Shown here one piece after another: positions 1 through 5,377 of a stretch of DNA of 9,346 bases. The stretch lies in contig JACRGO010000183.1 of the NCBI GenBank assembly GCA_016212295.1, positions 1-9,346 of the forward strand. Reading direction: 5' to 3'. Position numbers and translations under genes: made by a program. Each line of letters begins with the position of its first letter. Position 1 is the stretch's first letter. The notes below the pieces were generated by a model that did not search any database, was not told where the DNA came from, and was given only the letters and a program-made list of their open reading frames with translations. The DNA is from Nitrospinota bacterium. Its GTDB lineage: Bacteria; Nitrospinota; Nitrospinia; JACRGO01.

Positions 1-43
1 CGCCTTATTCATTAATATCCTATTGAAAGGACGCCACCGCCTA

Positions 44-88
44 TGAATTCCCCTCTTGAGAGGGGTGGCCGAAGGCCGGGGTGTGTCA
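44..88. repeat. Palindromic intergenic repeat
   Basis: Two adjacent small dyads are visible: CCCCTC-TTGA-GAGGGG at 50-65, then GGCC-GAA-GGCC at 67-77, followed by GGGGTGTGTC. From memory, elements of this layout occur in many copies between genes in Bacteroidota and other environmental genomes; only one copy lies in this window. It contains no convincing gene. A role as a mobile or REP-like element is inferred. Confidence 0.5.
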
Positions 89-112
89 GCGGGCTTTTTA
101 TACCAATCGCAT

Positions 113-140
113 GTTTGCCTTTCGGGGCAAACTTTTTTTT
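113..140 (+). terminator. Rho-independent terminator, rightward
   Basis: A perfect 7-bp stem, GTTTGCC at 113-119 and GGCAAAC at 126-132, closes a 6-base loop (TTTCGG) and is followed at once by eight Ts (133-140). The T-run is only on the plus strand, so it would end a rightward transcript entering from the left edge. The minus-strand lipoprotein gene to its right gains no T-run from it. Confidence 0.75.
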
Positions 141-229
141 CAAGACAGCTTCTCAGTTTTATCGCGTCATTTAACGCTTATCAATCAATGCTTTTTCATG
201 CCGCTGGCCCGGCGTCAAACCCTTCTCCT

Positions 230-733
230 TCAGTATCCCGGCGGGGTAATGAGCATTTCAGGGACATACGCCGGGTCCGGCGAATCCTCAAACCATAGCT
301 CAAGGTTAAGTGGGCCTGAGGACGCGTTTAAATGGTCATCGTACCAATAGTGGAAGAGAAAGGTTTTTTCTCCGCCGGTTCTCGGAATTTTTATCGAGAA
401 TTTTTGTAAATCGGACCAAGCCAGGTGGCTTAAATAAATGGACCCGGATTTAAGGCGGTTGCCATTTTCGTCCAATCCGGTGATAGCCAATGAGAGGGGT
501 TTCTCCACTTCCGAGTTTTCTTGTTTTTTGGCTTCTCCACGGACTATGATTTCCTTTTTATCGGATAGATCGTATTCCCAGCGGAAGGCAAAATCGCTAT
601 CGTTAAAGGACTTAGGATATTTATAAACATCAGCTTTAGCGATTTTTTTCCTAGGCGTGTTGGATGGAGGAGTGGCGCATGAAGCAATAAAACTAAAAGC
701 AAGTATGGCAATGATCGTTGATAAGGTTTTAAT
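230..733 (-). CDS. Putative lipoprotein with ATT start codon
   Basis: The predicted protein has 167 aa and no recognised family. The open frame reaches upstream of the first conventional start (GTG at 508) and encodes a textbook lipoprotein signal peptide: Lys2, a hydrophobic stretch (about residues 6-17) and lipobox IASC with Cys19, followed by the polar segment ATPPSNTPRKK. The only well-placed initiator is ATT at 733-731, seven bases after AGGAG; an in-frame TAA lies a few codons upstream (756-754), so no ATG, GTG or TTG is available. The mature part is rich in aromatic and charged residues with alternating strand-like segments (residues 45-160) and could be a small beta-sandwich; that is inference. 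It is probably anchored to a membrane facing the periplasm. It is likely monocistronic, with a possible promoter at 769-799. If the ATT start is wrong, the alternative is a 92-aa protein from GTG 508 lacking a signal peptide, which I consider unlikely. Confidence 0.7.
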   Translation of the reverse strand: MKTLSTIIAILAFSFIASCATPPSNTPRKKIAKADVYKYPKSFNDSDFAFRWEYDLSDKKEIIVRGEAKKQENSEVEKPLSLAITGLDENGNRLKSGSIYLSHLAWSDLQKFSIKIPRTGGEKTFLFHYWYDDHLNASSGPLNLELWFEDSPDPAYVPEMLITPPGY

Positions 734-745
734 GGATTTTCTCCT
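731..745 (-). promoter_or_regulatory. Shine-Dalgarno selecting an ATT start
   Basis: On the minus strand AGGAG (745-741) precedes ATT (733-731) by seven bases, the ideal spacing. The next in-frame codons upstream of the ATT are non-initiators back to a TAA at 756-754. The lipoprotein signal peptide begins exactly at this ATT. Confidence 0.6.
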
Positions 746-768
746 GATTTTGATTTATCGAATTTAGT

Positions 769-799
769 ATTTAACCACAATTTCACCCCATGTTGTCAA
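769..799 (-). promoter_or_regulatory. Possible sigma70 promoter of the ATT-start lipoprotein
   Basis: A perfect -35 hexamer TTGACA (799-794 on the minus strand) is followed after 19 bases by TTAAAT (774-769), a 4/6 match to the -10 consensus. The spacing is long and the -10 is weak, so this is tentative. It would give a leader of about 25-30 bases carrying the AGGAG site. Confidence 0.3.
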
Positions 800-921
800 T
801 CGCTGATCTTAAAACAAAGGGTTATGGCCCTTGATAGACCGAGTGGCCCGGATGCCGCCAATATATTCGCCTGCTCCCTACTTCCCTAAAACGTCCGCCC
901 TGACGCTTTCCGCGATCTTGG

Positions 922-1314
922 CTAGGTCGCGCCATGAAATTTTTTCCAGGTTTCCTCTATGCTTTCCTTTACCTGATTTCTCGGCATGTCCTTCGGGATG
1001 TAGTTAGCGGCGCCGAGGTTGAAGCAATCCTCAATGGAATCGAGGTCCCTATGCGCCGTGAGCATTATGATCACCGCGTCCGGAAACTCCGCCTTCAATT
1101 CCCTCAAAACCTCTTCTCCGTTTTTTTCCGGCATATTGATATCCAGAAGGAGGAGGCCGGGTCTGAGATCTTTATACATGGCGATGGCCTCCAATCCGTT
1201 TTTCGCCTCCCCGACCACCTCGAAATCAGTGGATCTCAAGGTGGCGGCCATGAGTTTCCTCATTGAGGCGTCGTCATCGGCTATCAAGACGCTTTTTTTA
1301 ACTTTGTCCGTCAT
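922..1314 (-). CDS. Stand-alone CheY-like response regulator
   Basis: This is a 130-aa single receiver domain with no output domain. The acidic pocket DDD is at residues 13-15, the phospho-acceptor Asp58 lies in LLLDINMP, Thr86 is in MLTAH, and the invariant Lys108 is in YIPKDMP, so all receiver residues needed for phosphorylation are present. Proteins of this type act in the cytoplasm by binding a partner after phosphorylation by a histidine kinase; no kinase or chemotaxis gene is in view. The start ATG overlaps the rubrerythrin stop (ATGA, 1314-1311), indicating translational coupling in one operon. The C-terminus is odd: shifting frame near a run of six T (940-945, plus strand) would replace the last residues with about 20 more, ending LAKIAESVRADVLGK at a TAG at 880-878. 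The end of the gene may therefore be frameshifted, or the true end may be at 878. The receiver call is firm; the pathway is unknown. Confidence 0.93.
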   Translation of the reverse strand: MTDKVKKSVLIADDDASMRKLMAATLRSTDFEVVGEAKNGLEAIAMYKDLRPGLLLLDINMPEKNGEEVLRELKAEFPDAVIIMLTAHRDLDSIEDCFNLGAANYIPKDMPRNQVKESIEETWKKFHGAT

Positions 1315-1850
1315 TTAAAATGCCTCTTCAGCAAGCCGTCAAGTATTTTGGCGTGCCTGGCCTCGTCCTCGGCCGCGATCCTGAAAAACCCGGAAAGTTC
1401 GTCCAGCCCCTGCGCCTTGGCCAGCGAAGCCGCCTCGTTCTTTCCCTTGTGGGCGCCTCTTTCCCCTGCCAGCATCTGCTCCATGTCCTTTTTGAGATCA
1501 TCCGCTATCTGGTTGCCGGCGTCCAGCTTGGACTTGAGGTCATTTATCTTGCTCCCGCGCTGAATGAAGTTGGCCCCATGATATGCCTCCTCCTGGGCTA
1601 TCCTGTAAAGGGCCTCCGCCACCTCTCCCATTCCCAGGGTTTGGGCCTTAAGCGCCATGGCCATGTAATGGGTCACCTCCCAGGTCTCACCCTTTATATT
1701 GGCCTCAAGATAACCGGCAAGGTCCATTACCCTTTTTTCTCCGGCGGCCTCCACGAACTTTTCCCTGGAAGCATAACAAACCGGGCAGGTTTCCGGGGCC
1801 GCTTCTCCAGTGTGCATATAACCGCAAACCGAGCATTTCCATTTCTTCAT
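1311..1850 (-). CDS. Reverse rubrerythrin (N-terminal rubredoxin-like domain)
   Basis: This 179-aa non-haem iron protein begins with a rubredoxin-like zinc/iron knuckle (C6xxC9 and C22xxC25), followed by a ferritin-like four-helix domain (about 45-175). The domain order is the reverse of classical rubrerythrin. Candidate di-iron ligands are visible: Glu55/Glu58 in helix 1, EEAYH at 87-91, Glu130 in helix 3, and EDEARH at 161-166. Proteins of this family reduce hydrogen peroxide in the cytoplasm of anaerobes, using electrons from rubredoxin or NADH-linked reductases. Translation starts at ATG 1850 behind a near-perfect AGGAGGA seven bases upstream, which points to high expression. It is the first gene of a two-gene operon with the CheY-like receiver, the stop and start overlapping by four bases. 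A promoter with a palindrome over its -10 lies at 1921-1949. The family call is confident; no ligand appears to be missing. Confidence 0.95.
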   Translation of the reverse strand: MKKWKCSVCGYMHTGEAAPETCPVCYASREKFVEAAGEKRVMDLAGYLEANIKGETWEVTHYMAMALKAQTLGMGEVAEALYRIAQEEAYHGANFIQRGSKINDLKSKLDAGNQIADDLKKDMEQMLAGERGAHKGKNEAASLAKAQGLDELSGFFRIAAEDEARHAKILDGLLKRHFK

Positions 1851-1920
1851 GCCTATATCCTCCTATTGTTGATTTTTTCCGGATTTGTTGTGAAACTAAT
1901 AGATGAAAAACGGATTTTAA

Positions 1921-1949
1921 ATTTTACTCGTAAAAGCCGGTAAACTCAA
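1921..1949 (-). promoter_or_regulatory. Candidate promoter of the rubrerythrin-cheY operon
   Basis: On the minus strand TTGAGT (1949-1944) and TAAAAT (1926-1921; 5/6 match) are separated by exactly 17 bases. Transcription would begin near 1914, giving a leader of about 64 bases that includes the strong Shine-Dalgarno. It faces the correct gene. Confidence 0.5.
1922..1935. promoter_or_regulatory. Palindrome over the -10 box (possible operator)
   Basis: TTTTAC-TC-GTAAAA is a dyad with 6-bp arms covering most of the proposed -10 hexamer. Its position would let a dimeric regulator block RNA polymerase. It does not match a PerR or Fur box that I recognise, so the regulator is unknown. Confidence 0.35.
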
Positions 1950-2095
1950 TAGGGGAAGTTGTGGGCGTTGGATTATTTATTCGCGAGTCATGATCTAATA
2001 TAAAAATTGCATAAGGAATCCAGGAAACCAGGAGAAAAAAGGAAATAACTTTTTAAATGAAGAACATAGCTTCGCAAATTAATTGATGAAAAACC

Positions 2096-2182
2096 GAACC
2101 ACGAATGAACACGAATATTTCATGAAAACATACTTTTTGACCTTAGAAATAATTAGTGTCTATTCGTGTTAATTCGTGGTTC
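2096..2182. repeat. Long inverted repeat with CACGAAT phrases
   Basis: A 22-base arm at 2096-2117 (internal phrases CCACGAATG and ACACGAATA) pairs with 2161-2182, with a single mismatch, around a 43-base centre. The arms are built from the phrase A/C-CACGAAT, seen commonly between genes in environmental genomes. It lies between the divergent rubrerythrin operon and the lipoprotein gene at 2245, ending 62 bases before the latter. The rest of the 1860-2240 gap is AT-rich and holds no gene I can support. Confidence 0.8.
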
Positions 2183-2210
2183 ATAAGCCTTTGTTTTATA
2201 AAGCAAAACT

Positions 2211-2238
2211 TTGAAATTCCGATACAGTAAATTAAATT
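2211..2238 (+). promoter_or_regulatory. Possible leaderless promoter of the 2245 lipoprotein
   Basis: TTGAAA (2211-2216, 5/6 match) and TAAATT (2233-2238, 4/6 match) are 16 bases apart. Initiation about seven bases beyond the -10 would fall on the A of the ATG at 2245. There is no Shine-Dalgarno, which fits a leaderless message. The -10 is weak. Confidence 0.35.
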
Positions 2239-2244
2239 TAATAT

Positions 2245-2700
2245 ATGAAATTCAGAATTCCACACTTGCTGATTATATTTTTCATTGCCGCGGCCGTTTC
2301 CGCGTGCGGCCAGCCAAAGGAAGATTCCTCCACTGAAAATATCCAGACCCAGGCAACAAAACAGGAGAGCAATACAAAAGAGAAGAAAATGTTGACAGAG
2401 GAGGAGATAGCCAAGGCCGTCGGGCCGGATGAAGACGAAAAAAAGGCGCAGCCCAAGGAAAAGCAAAAAAAACATGGAAGTGTAAAATCCCAGCCGGGCA
2501 TTAGCGCAAGGGAATACTTGAATTACCTTTCAGAAAGCCAGAAAAAGATGCAGGAGATAATAATCAGGAAAAAAGAAGCTTTTAAGGCGGAGGACATCAA
2601 GGACGTGGCCAAGGATCCCGGCAAGGTGGAGGAAAGATTTCTTGAATATGATAAAAACAAGGCTGAGGCCCTTCCCCCCATGGCGGATGTGCTTCCCTGA
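2245..2700 (+). CDS. Charged putative lipoprotein
   Basis: The 151-aa product starts with a lipoprotein signal peptide: basic MKFR, hydrophobic residues 7-17, and lipobox VSAC with Cys21. The mature protein is very hydrophilic: a Gln/Ser/Thr/Glu-rich linker (22-48), a Lys/Glu-rich stretch (48-78), then a helical region (87-140) with repeated Lys, Glu and Ile that may be coiled. No catalytic motif is visible and I recognise no family. It is most likely anchored on the periplasmic side of a membrane with a flexible tether. The start ATG has no Shine-Dalgarno and is preceded directly by AT-rich sequence. It stands alone between intergenic repeats and is followed by the CGCGGAG phrase repeat at 2738-2764. 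Confidence 0.8.
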   Translation: MKFRIPHLLIIFFIAAAVSACGQPKEDSSTENIQTQATKQESNTKEKKMLTEEEIAKAVGPDEDEKKAQPKEKQKKHGSVKSQPGISAREYLNYLSESQKKMQEIIIRKKEAFKAEDIKDVAKDPGKVEERFLEYDKNKAEALPPMADVLP

Positions 2701-2737
2701 TCCTATCCAAGGATATTTGAAATTTAAAAAAATTTTT

Positions 2738-2764
2738 CACCGCGGAGATCGCGGAGACGCAGAG
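2738..2764. repeat. CGCGGAG phrase repeat
   Basis: CACCGCGGAG, then ATCGCGGAG, then ACGCAGAG follow one another with a period of about nine bases, and are followed by AAAAAG. Phrases of this type recur in intergenic DNA of many environmental bacteria. Only one copy is in the window and it lies in the 114-base gap between two genes. Confidence 0.6.
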
Positions 2765-2814
2765 AAAAAGATTGCGCGAGATAAGTTCTCAGAATAGGCG
2801 AGTAAATTTCTAAT

Positions 2815-3105
2815 ATGGAAAGACAAGAGACTGTAAGGAAGGATATTATCGCGAGGCTTGAAGAGCGGACCCTATCCGCCAAGGAGATATCCGGCGCTGT
2901 CGGGGTGCGGGAAAGGGAGGTTTATGAGCACCTGGAGCATATAAAGAAATCGTTGGAAAGAGGCGAATCAAGATTAAAGGTACAACCCGCCGAATGCAAG
3001 AAATGCGGCTTTACGTTTCAAAAGAGGGAGAGGATGAAAAAACCTGGCAAGTGTCCAATCTGCCGGGGCCAGTCCATTGCGGGGCCTTTTTTTTATATTG
3101 GATAA
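2815..3105 (+). CDS. HTH regulator fused to C-terminal zinc ribbon (COG3357-like)
   Basis: This 96-aa predicted DNA-binding protein has an N-terminal winged-helix-like segment (residues 5-50), with the helix-turn-helix around SAKEISGAVG and REREVYEHLEHI, followed by a four-cysteine zinc ribbon, CKKC at 61-64 and CPIC at 80-83. The layout matches the family annotated as predicted transcriptional regulators with an HTH and a zinc ribbon, known from archaea and some bacteria. It probably binds DNA in the cytoplasm; its targets are unknown. No Shine-Dalgarno precedes the ATG; AAATTTCTAAT sits directly before it, with a -10-like TAAATT ending six bases upstream, so the message may be leaderless. 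The gene at 3118 follows after 12 bases, probably in the same operon. The family assignment rests on architecture and recall of the family. Confidence 0.85.
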   Translation: MERQETVRKDIIARLEERTLSAKEISGAVGVREREVYEHLEHIKKSLERGESRLKVQPAECKKCGFTFQKRERMKKPGKCPICRGQSIAGPFFYIG

Positions 3106-3117
3106 AGGAGACTGCGC

Positions 3118-3348
3118 GTGGGAGAACAATTACTCAGATGCAGGTGCGGAGCATCGGCTTTTTATCTGACAACTAAAGATGTCGGCCTCGTCTTTTTTAA
3201 AATAGCCTCAGACGGAAGGCCCATCTTCGAGAGCCAAGCGGATGCTGAATCAACCCGTATTGATGAAACGACCGTCATTTACTGCACCGCATGCTCATGG
3301 GAAGGGACCATAGCGGAACTCAAGGACAGCCAAAATAAATTCGGGTGA
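3118..3348 (+). CDS. Small zinc-ribbon protein
   Basis: This 76-aa protein starts at GTG with a Shine-Dalgarno (AAAGGAG) seven bases upstream. Two cysteine pairs, CRC at 8-10 and CTAC at 56-59, flank a beta-rich middle containing FFKIASDGRPIF, as expected for a split zinc ribbon. There is no HTH, membrane segment or catalytic motif. It follows the HTH/zinc-ribbon regulator by 12 bases and is likely co-transcribed, so it could be a partner or target of that regulator; this is inference from position only. I do not recognise a named family. The first pair is C-x-C rather than C-x-x-C, which is acceptable for a zinc site but less usual. A hairpin without a T-run (3385-3409) follows the stop. Confidence 0.75.
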   Translation: MGEQLLRCRCGASAFYLTTKDVGLVFFKIASDGRPIFESQADAESTRIDETTVIYCTACSWEGTIAELKDSQNKFG

Positions 3349-3384
3349 ATTAGTCGATACCGACATGGCGAAAGGGGATGGGCT

Positions 3385-3409
3385 CTTTTGGGTGGACTCC
3401 CCCCAAAAG
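3385..3409. repeat. GC-capped hairpin after the zinc-ribbon operon
   Basis: CTTTTGGG (3385-3392) pairs with CCCAAAAG (3402-3409), and inner GG/CC pairs extend the stem past one mismatch. It lies 37 bases after the stop of the 3118 gene. There is no T-run, so it may be a 3' stabiliser or part of a repeat rather than a standard terminator. From here to about 3670 the DNA is strongly AT-rich and holds no gene I can support. Confidence 0.5.
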
Positions 3410-3676
3410 GCCGCCCGGCAAATATACAGGGCTATTTTAAAAAAAAGAAACACGCCTATATAACCAAGCGGTGGAGAATAATCGGGTGGTTCCTTAAAAT
3501 TTACACGAATATTATTTTTAGAAAATTTATAGCTCGTGAATAAGGTTACAAAGAATAAAAATCTGTTCTTTTTAAGTGTTAACAATAAAATTCCTATGTG
3601 ATTATATTCTTAATTATCAATCTGTTACATTTCAAAACTTAACTTTTATTATTAAATATTTTCCTAAAAAAATATA

Positions 3677-3704
3677 TTGACAATTCTCCAAAGTTTGGTA
3701 TACT
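3677..3704 (+). promoter_or_regulatory. Strong sigma70-type promoter
   Basis: A perfect TTGACA (3677-3682) and TATACT (3699-3704, 5/6 match) are 16 bases apart, preceded by about 100 bases of very AT-rich DNA with A- and T-tracts that could act as an UP element. Transcription would start near 3711, twenty bases before the TTG start at 3732. This is the best promoter in the window. Confidence 0.8.
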
Positions 3705-3731
3705 GGTTTCAACTAACAGAGGAGAAAAACA

Positions 3732-3950
3732 TTGGATTTGGCGGTAACAGAAATAGAAAATAAATCAGATTTCAGTAAGGCCGAGAAAATTTCGCGGTAT
3801 GACCTGGAAACAATCAATGAAGCGCGAAGGCTTCTTGGTTTAAAGGAAATAAGTTCCCTGGACAAGGAATGCCTGAGGTGCAGCAGGCCTTTTAAATCCG
3901 AGGGCGACCATAATCGCCTTTGTGACAATTGCAGAAAAATCAGCGTATAG
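3732..3950 (+). CDS. 72-aa zinc-finger protein
   Basis: The first half (residues 1-45) is charged and helical; the second half is a compact zinc finger with CLRC at 47-50, His60 and CDNC at 64-67, in the pattern CxxC-x(13)-CxxC ending in RKI. Similar short 'CLRC...NRLCDNC' fingers occur as stand-alone proteins and prophage-type proteins in Proteobacteria; from memory they have no assigned function. It is probably cytoplasmic and may bind nucleic acid. Start TTG is chosen because AGAGGAG lies seven bases before it and a very strong promoter ends 27 bases upstream. A terminator follows at 3986, so the gene is a single-gene transcription unit driven unusually hard for an unknown small protein. 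Confidence 0.8.
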   Translation: MDLAVTEIENKSDFSKAEKISRYDLETINEARRLLGLKEISSLDKECLRCSRPFKSEGDHNRLCDNCRKISV

Positions 3951-3985
3951 ACCCCGGTTCGCCTGGTGAAGGGAATATTTTTTAC

Positions 3986-4007
3986 AGCCTCTCCCAGGCT
4001 TTTTTTT
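3986..4007 (+). terminator. Rho-independent terminator of the zinc-finger gene
   Basis: AGCCT (3986-3990) and AGGCT (3996-4000) form a 5-bp stem with loop CTCCC, followed by a run of eight Ts (4000-4007). It lies 35 bases after the stop at 3950. The stem is short, but the T-run is good. Confidence 0.65.
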
Positions 4008-4049
4008 CGCAACTTCTTACGCCACCCCTTTTGCGCTACCCATACGACG

Positions 4050-4140
4050 TGGCCGCAACCAAAATAAAATTTCGACCCCATTGAGACGTTTACGGTTGAA
4101 AAACTTGCGCGGAAAACGAAATTTCTGAACGCAATAATAT
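4050..4140 (+). repeat. Upstream block shared with the thioredoxin-like gene, copy A
   Basis: TGGCCGCAACCAAAATAAA (4050-4068) is identical to 5916-5934, and AAATTTCTG then AATAATATA before the start are also shared. In this copy the two parts are separated by about 50 extra bases bounded by AAATTTCG (4067-4074) and its exact inverse CGAAATTT (4117-4124). The block ends at the GTG start of the glycosyltransferase, which has no Shine-Dalgarno. It could be a shared regulatory leader or a repeat. Confidence 0.6.
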
Positions 4141-4141
4141 A

Positions 4142-5296
4142 GTGGCTAAAATCCTGCACCTCCATGTCTTGCCCCTTATCAGCGGTTCCGGGCTGAATAC
4201 TTTTCTCACCGCCAGGGGACTCAAGGCGCTCGGACACGAGGTGGATTTTGCCTGCGCTCCAGGCGGCAGGCTTGAGTCCCTTGTAAGGGACAACGGCATC
4301 GGATTCATCCCTATCCGGAACCTGGTGCATCCCATCCATCCCATTAAAGACCTCCTGGCCCTTTGGGAAATTTACAAGATTTTAAAATCAGGCGAATACG
4401 ATATCATGCATACCCACAATTCCAAGGGGGGCATTATTGGAAGACTGGCCGGGAGAATGGCCGGGACAAAGACCGTAATCCATACCGTCCACGGTTTCGC
4501 CTTTCATGAATATGAGTCCTGGACGCGAAGGATGCTTTTCATTTTCTTGGAAAAAATTTTCGCCCGCCTCTGCGACGCCCTTATTTTCATCTCACAACCC
4601 TTGATCGATACCGCCATCCGCCTCAAAATAGGCGACCCCAAAAAATATTTCAAGGTCTATAGCGGAATTGATATAGGATGGTTCCAAAAGGGGAACGGCG
4701 GACAAACCAGGAAAAATCACCACGTCATGCCAGAAGAAAAAATAATAGGCGTGGTTTCCAAGCTTTGGGATGGAAAAGGACTTGCGGATATCATCAAGGC
4801 TTTTGCCGCCCTGGCTATAAACAGAAACAACGTCAGGCTGATGATGGTCGGAGAGGGATATCTCGAAAGGAGCTTGAAAGACGCGGCTGTTGATCTCAAA
4901 ATCGCCGATAAGGTCATTTTCACCGGGTTTCAGTACGGGATACCTGACTTCACGCAGGCCATGGACATAGTCACTGTCGGATCTTATTTCGAGGGCATGG
5001 GAAGGGTGGTCCTTGAGGCAATGGCTTGCGGCAAGCCCATAGTCGCCACAAACGTGGGGGGAATTCCTGATCTTGTGGAAAACAATAAGACCGGCATCCT
5101 GCTAGAACCTGGAGACATAGAGGGTTTTAAAAGGGCCTTTGAAAAATTACTGGATGACGAAAAGCTTGCCAGGGACTTAGGTGAAAACGCCAGGAGGAAG
5201 ATCACCAGGCAATTCTCCTCTGATTTCATGGTGGAGGAAATAGCTGGAATTTATGAACTGCTCAGGCACAAAGGCACAAAGGGGCAAAGGCACTAA
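4142..5296 (+). CDS. GT4-family glycosyltransferase
   Basis: This 384-aa enzyme of the GT-B fold transfers a sugar from a nucleotide-sugar donor, most likely to a lipid-linked surface glycan on the cytoplasmic face. The N-terminal acceptor domain (1-185) carries the glycine turn SGSG near residue 14, MHTHNSKG at 89-96 and HTVHGFAFHEY at 114-124, typical of capsule or O-antigen enzymes. The donor domain (198-370) has LMMVGEGY at 233-240 and the retaining-enzyme signature EGMGRVVLEAMACGKP, with Glu284 and Glu292 spaced as in the E-x7-E motif. Start GTG 4142 immediately precedes the conserved AKILHLHV strand; there is no Shine-Dalgarno. The last nine residues, HKGTKGQRH, are encoded by an intergenic repeat arm and are probably not ancestral. 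No other glycan genes are adjacent, so the product is unknown. Confidence 0.92.
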   Translation: MAKILHLHVLPLISGSGLNTFLTARGLKALGHEVDFACAPGGRLESLVRDNGIGFIPIRNLVHPIHPIKDLLALWEIYKILKSGEYDIMHTHNSKGGIIGRLAGRMAGTKTVIHTVHGFAFHEYESWTRRMLFIFLEKIFARLCDALIFISQPLIDTAIRLKIGDPKKYFKVYSGIDIGWFQKGNGGQTRKNHHVMPEEKIIGVVSKLWDGKGLADIIKAFAALAINRNNVRLMMVGEGYLERSLKDAAVDLKIADKVIFTGFQYGIPDFTQAMDIVTVGSYFEGMGRVVLEAMACGKPIVATNVGGIPDLVENNKTGILLEPGDIEGFKRAFEKLLDDEKLARDLGENARRKITRQFSSDFMVEEIAGIYELLRHKGTKGQRH

Positions 5297-5377
5297 GGCA
5301 GAAGATTCAAAAGAGAGTTAAATCTCCCTTAACAAACTCTGCCCCTCTGTGCCTCTGCGCCTTTGCCCCTTTGTGCC
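5273..5377. repeat. Large inverted repeat between convergent genes
   Basis: GGCACAAAGGGGCAAAGGC (5273-5291) and its exact complement (5359-5377) form 19-bp arms; GGCAGA/TCTGCC and a small GTTAA/TTAAC dyad extend pairing inward. The arms consist of the phrase GGCACAAAG in several variants. The glycosyltransferase ends just past the left arm (TAA 5294-5296) and the phosphodiesterase stop (TAG, 5379-5377) shares one base with the right arm. It may end transcription in both directions although it has no T-run. Confidence 0.85.

Noticed and set aside
1-12. Minus-strand ATG at 12-10 with AGGA six bases upstream, possibly the start of a gene leaving the window to the left.
   Set aside because: Only four codons are visible; too little to call a gene.
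544-786. 80-aa minus-strand frame starting at ATG 786 across the lipoprotein start.
   Set aside because: It overlaps the lipoprotein in another frame, has no Shine-Dalgarno, and loses the clear signal peptide and lipobox encoded in the competing frame.
1320-1943. 207-aa plus-strand open frame opposite rubrerythrin.
   Set aside because: It is the antisense of a well-recognised gene and has no family features of its own.
2700-2735. Possible terminator after the 2245 lipoprotein.
   Set aside because: The only dyad (TATCC/GGATA) has a two-base loop and no T-run directly after it.
3295-3585. 96-aa minus-strand frame in the gap after the zinc-ribbon gene.
   Set aside because: It overlaps the end of the 3118 gene and lies in AT-rich DNA; its composition (many Phe, Lys, Ser) is that of chance reading and no start signal is present.
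3713-4339. 208-aa minus-strand frame over the zinc-finger gene and the glycosyltransferase start.
   Set aside because: It crosses two better-supported genes, a promoter region and a terminator in antisense.
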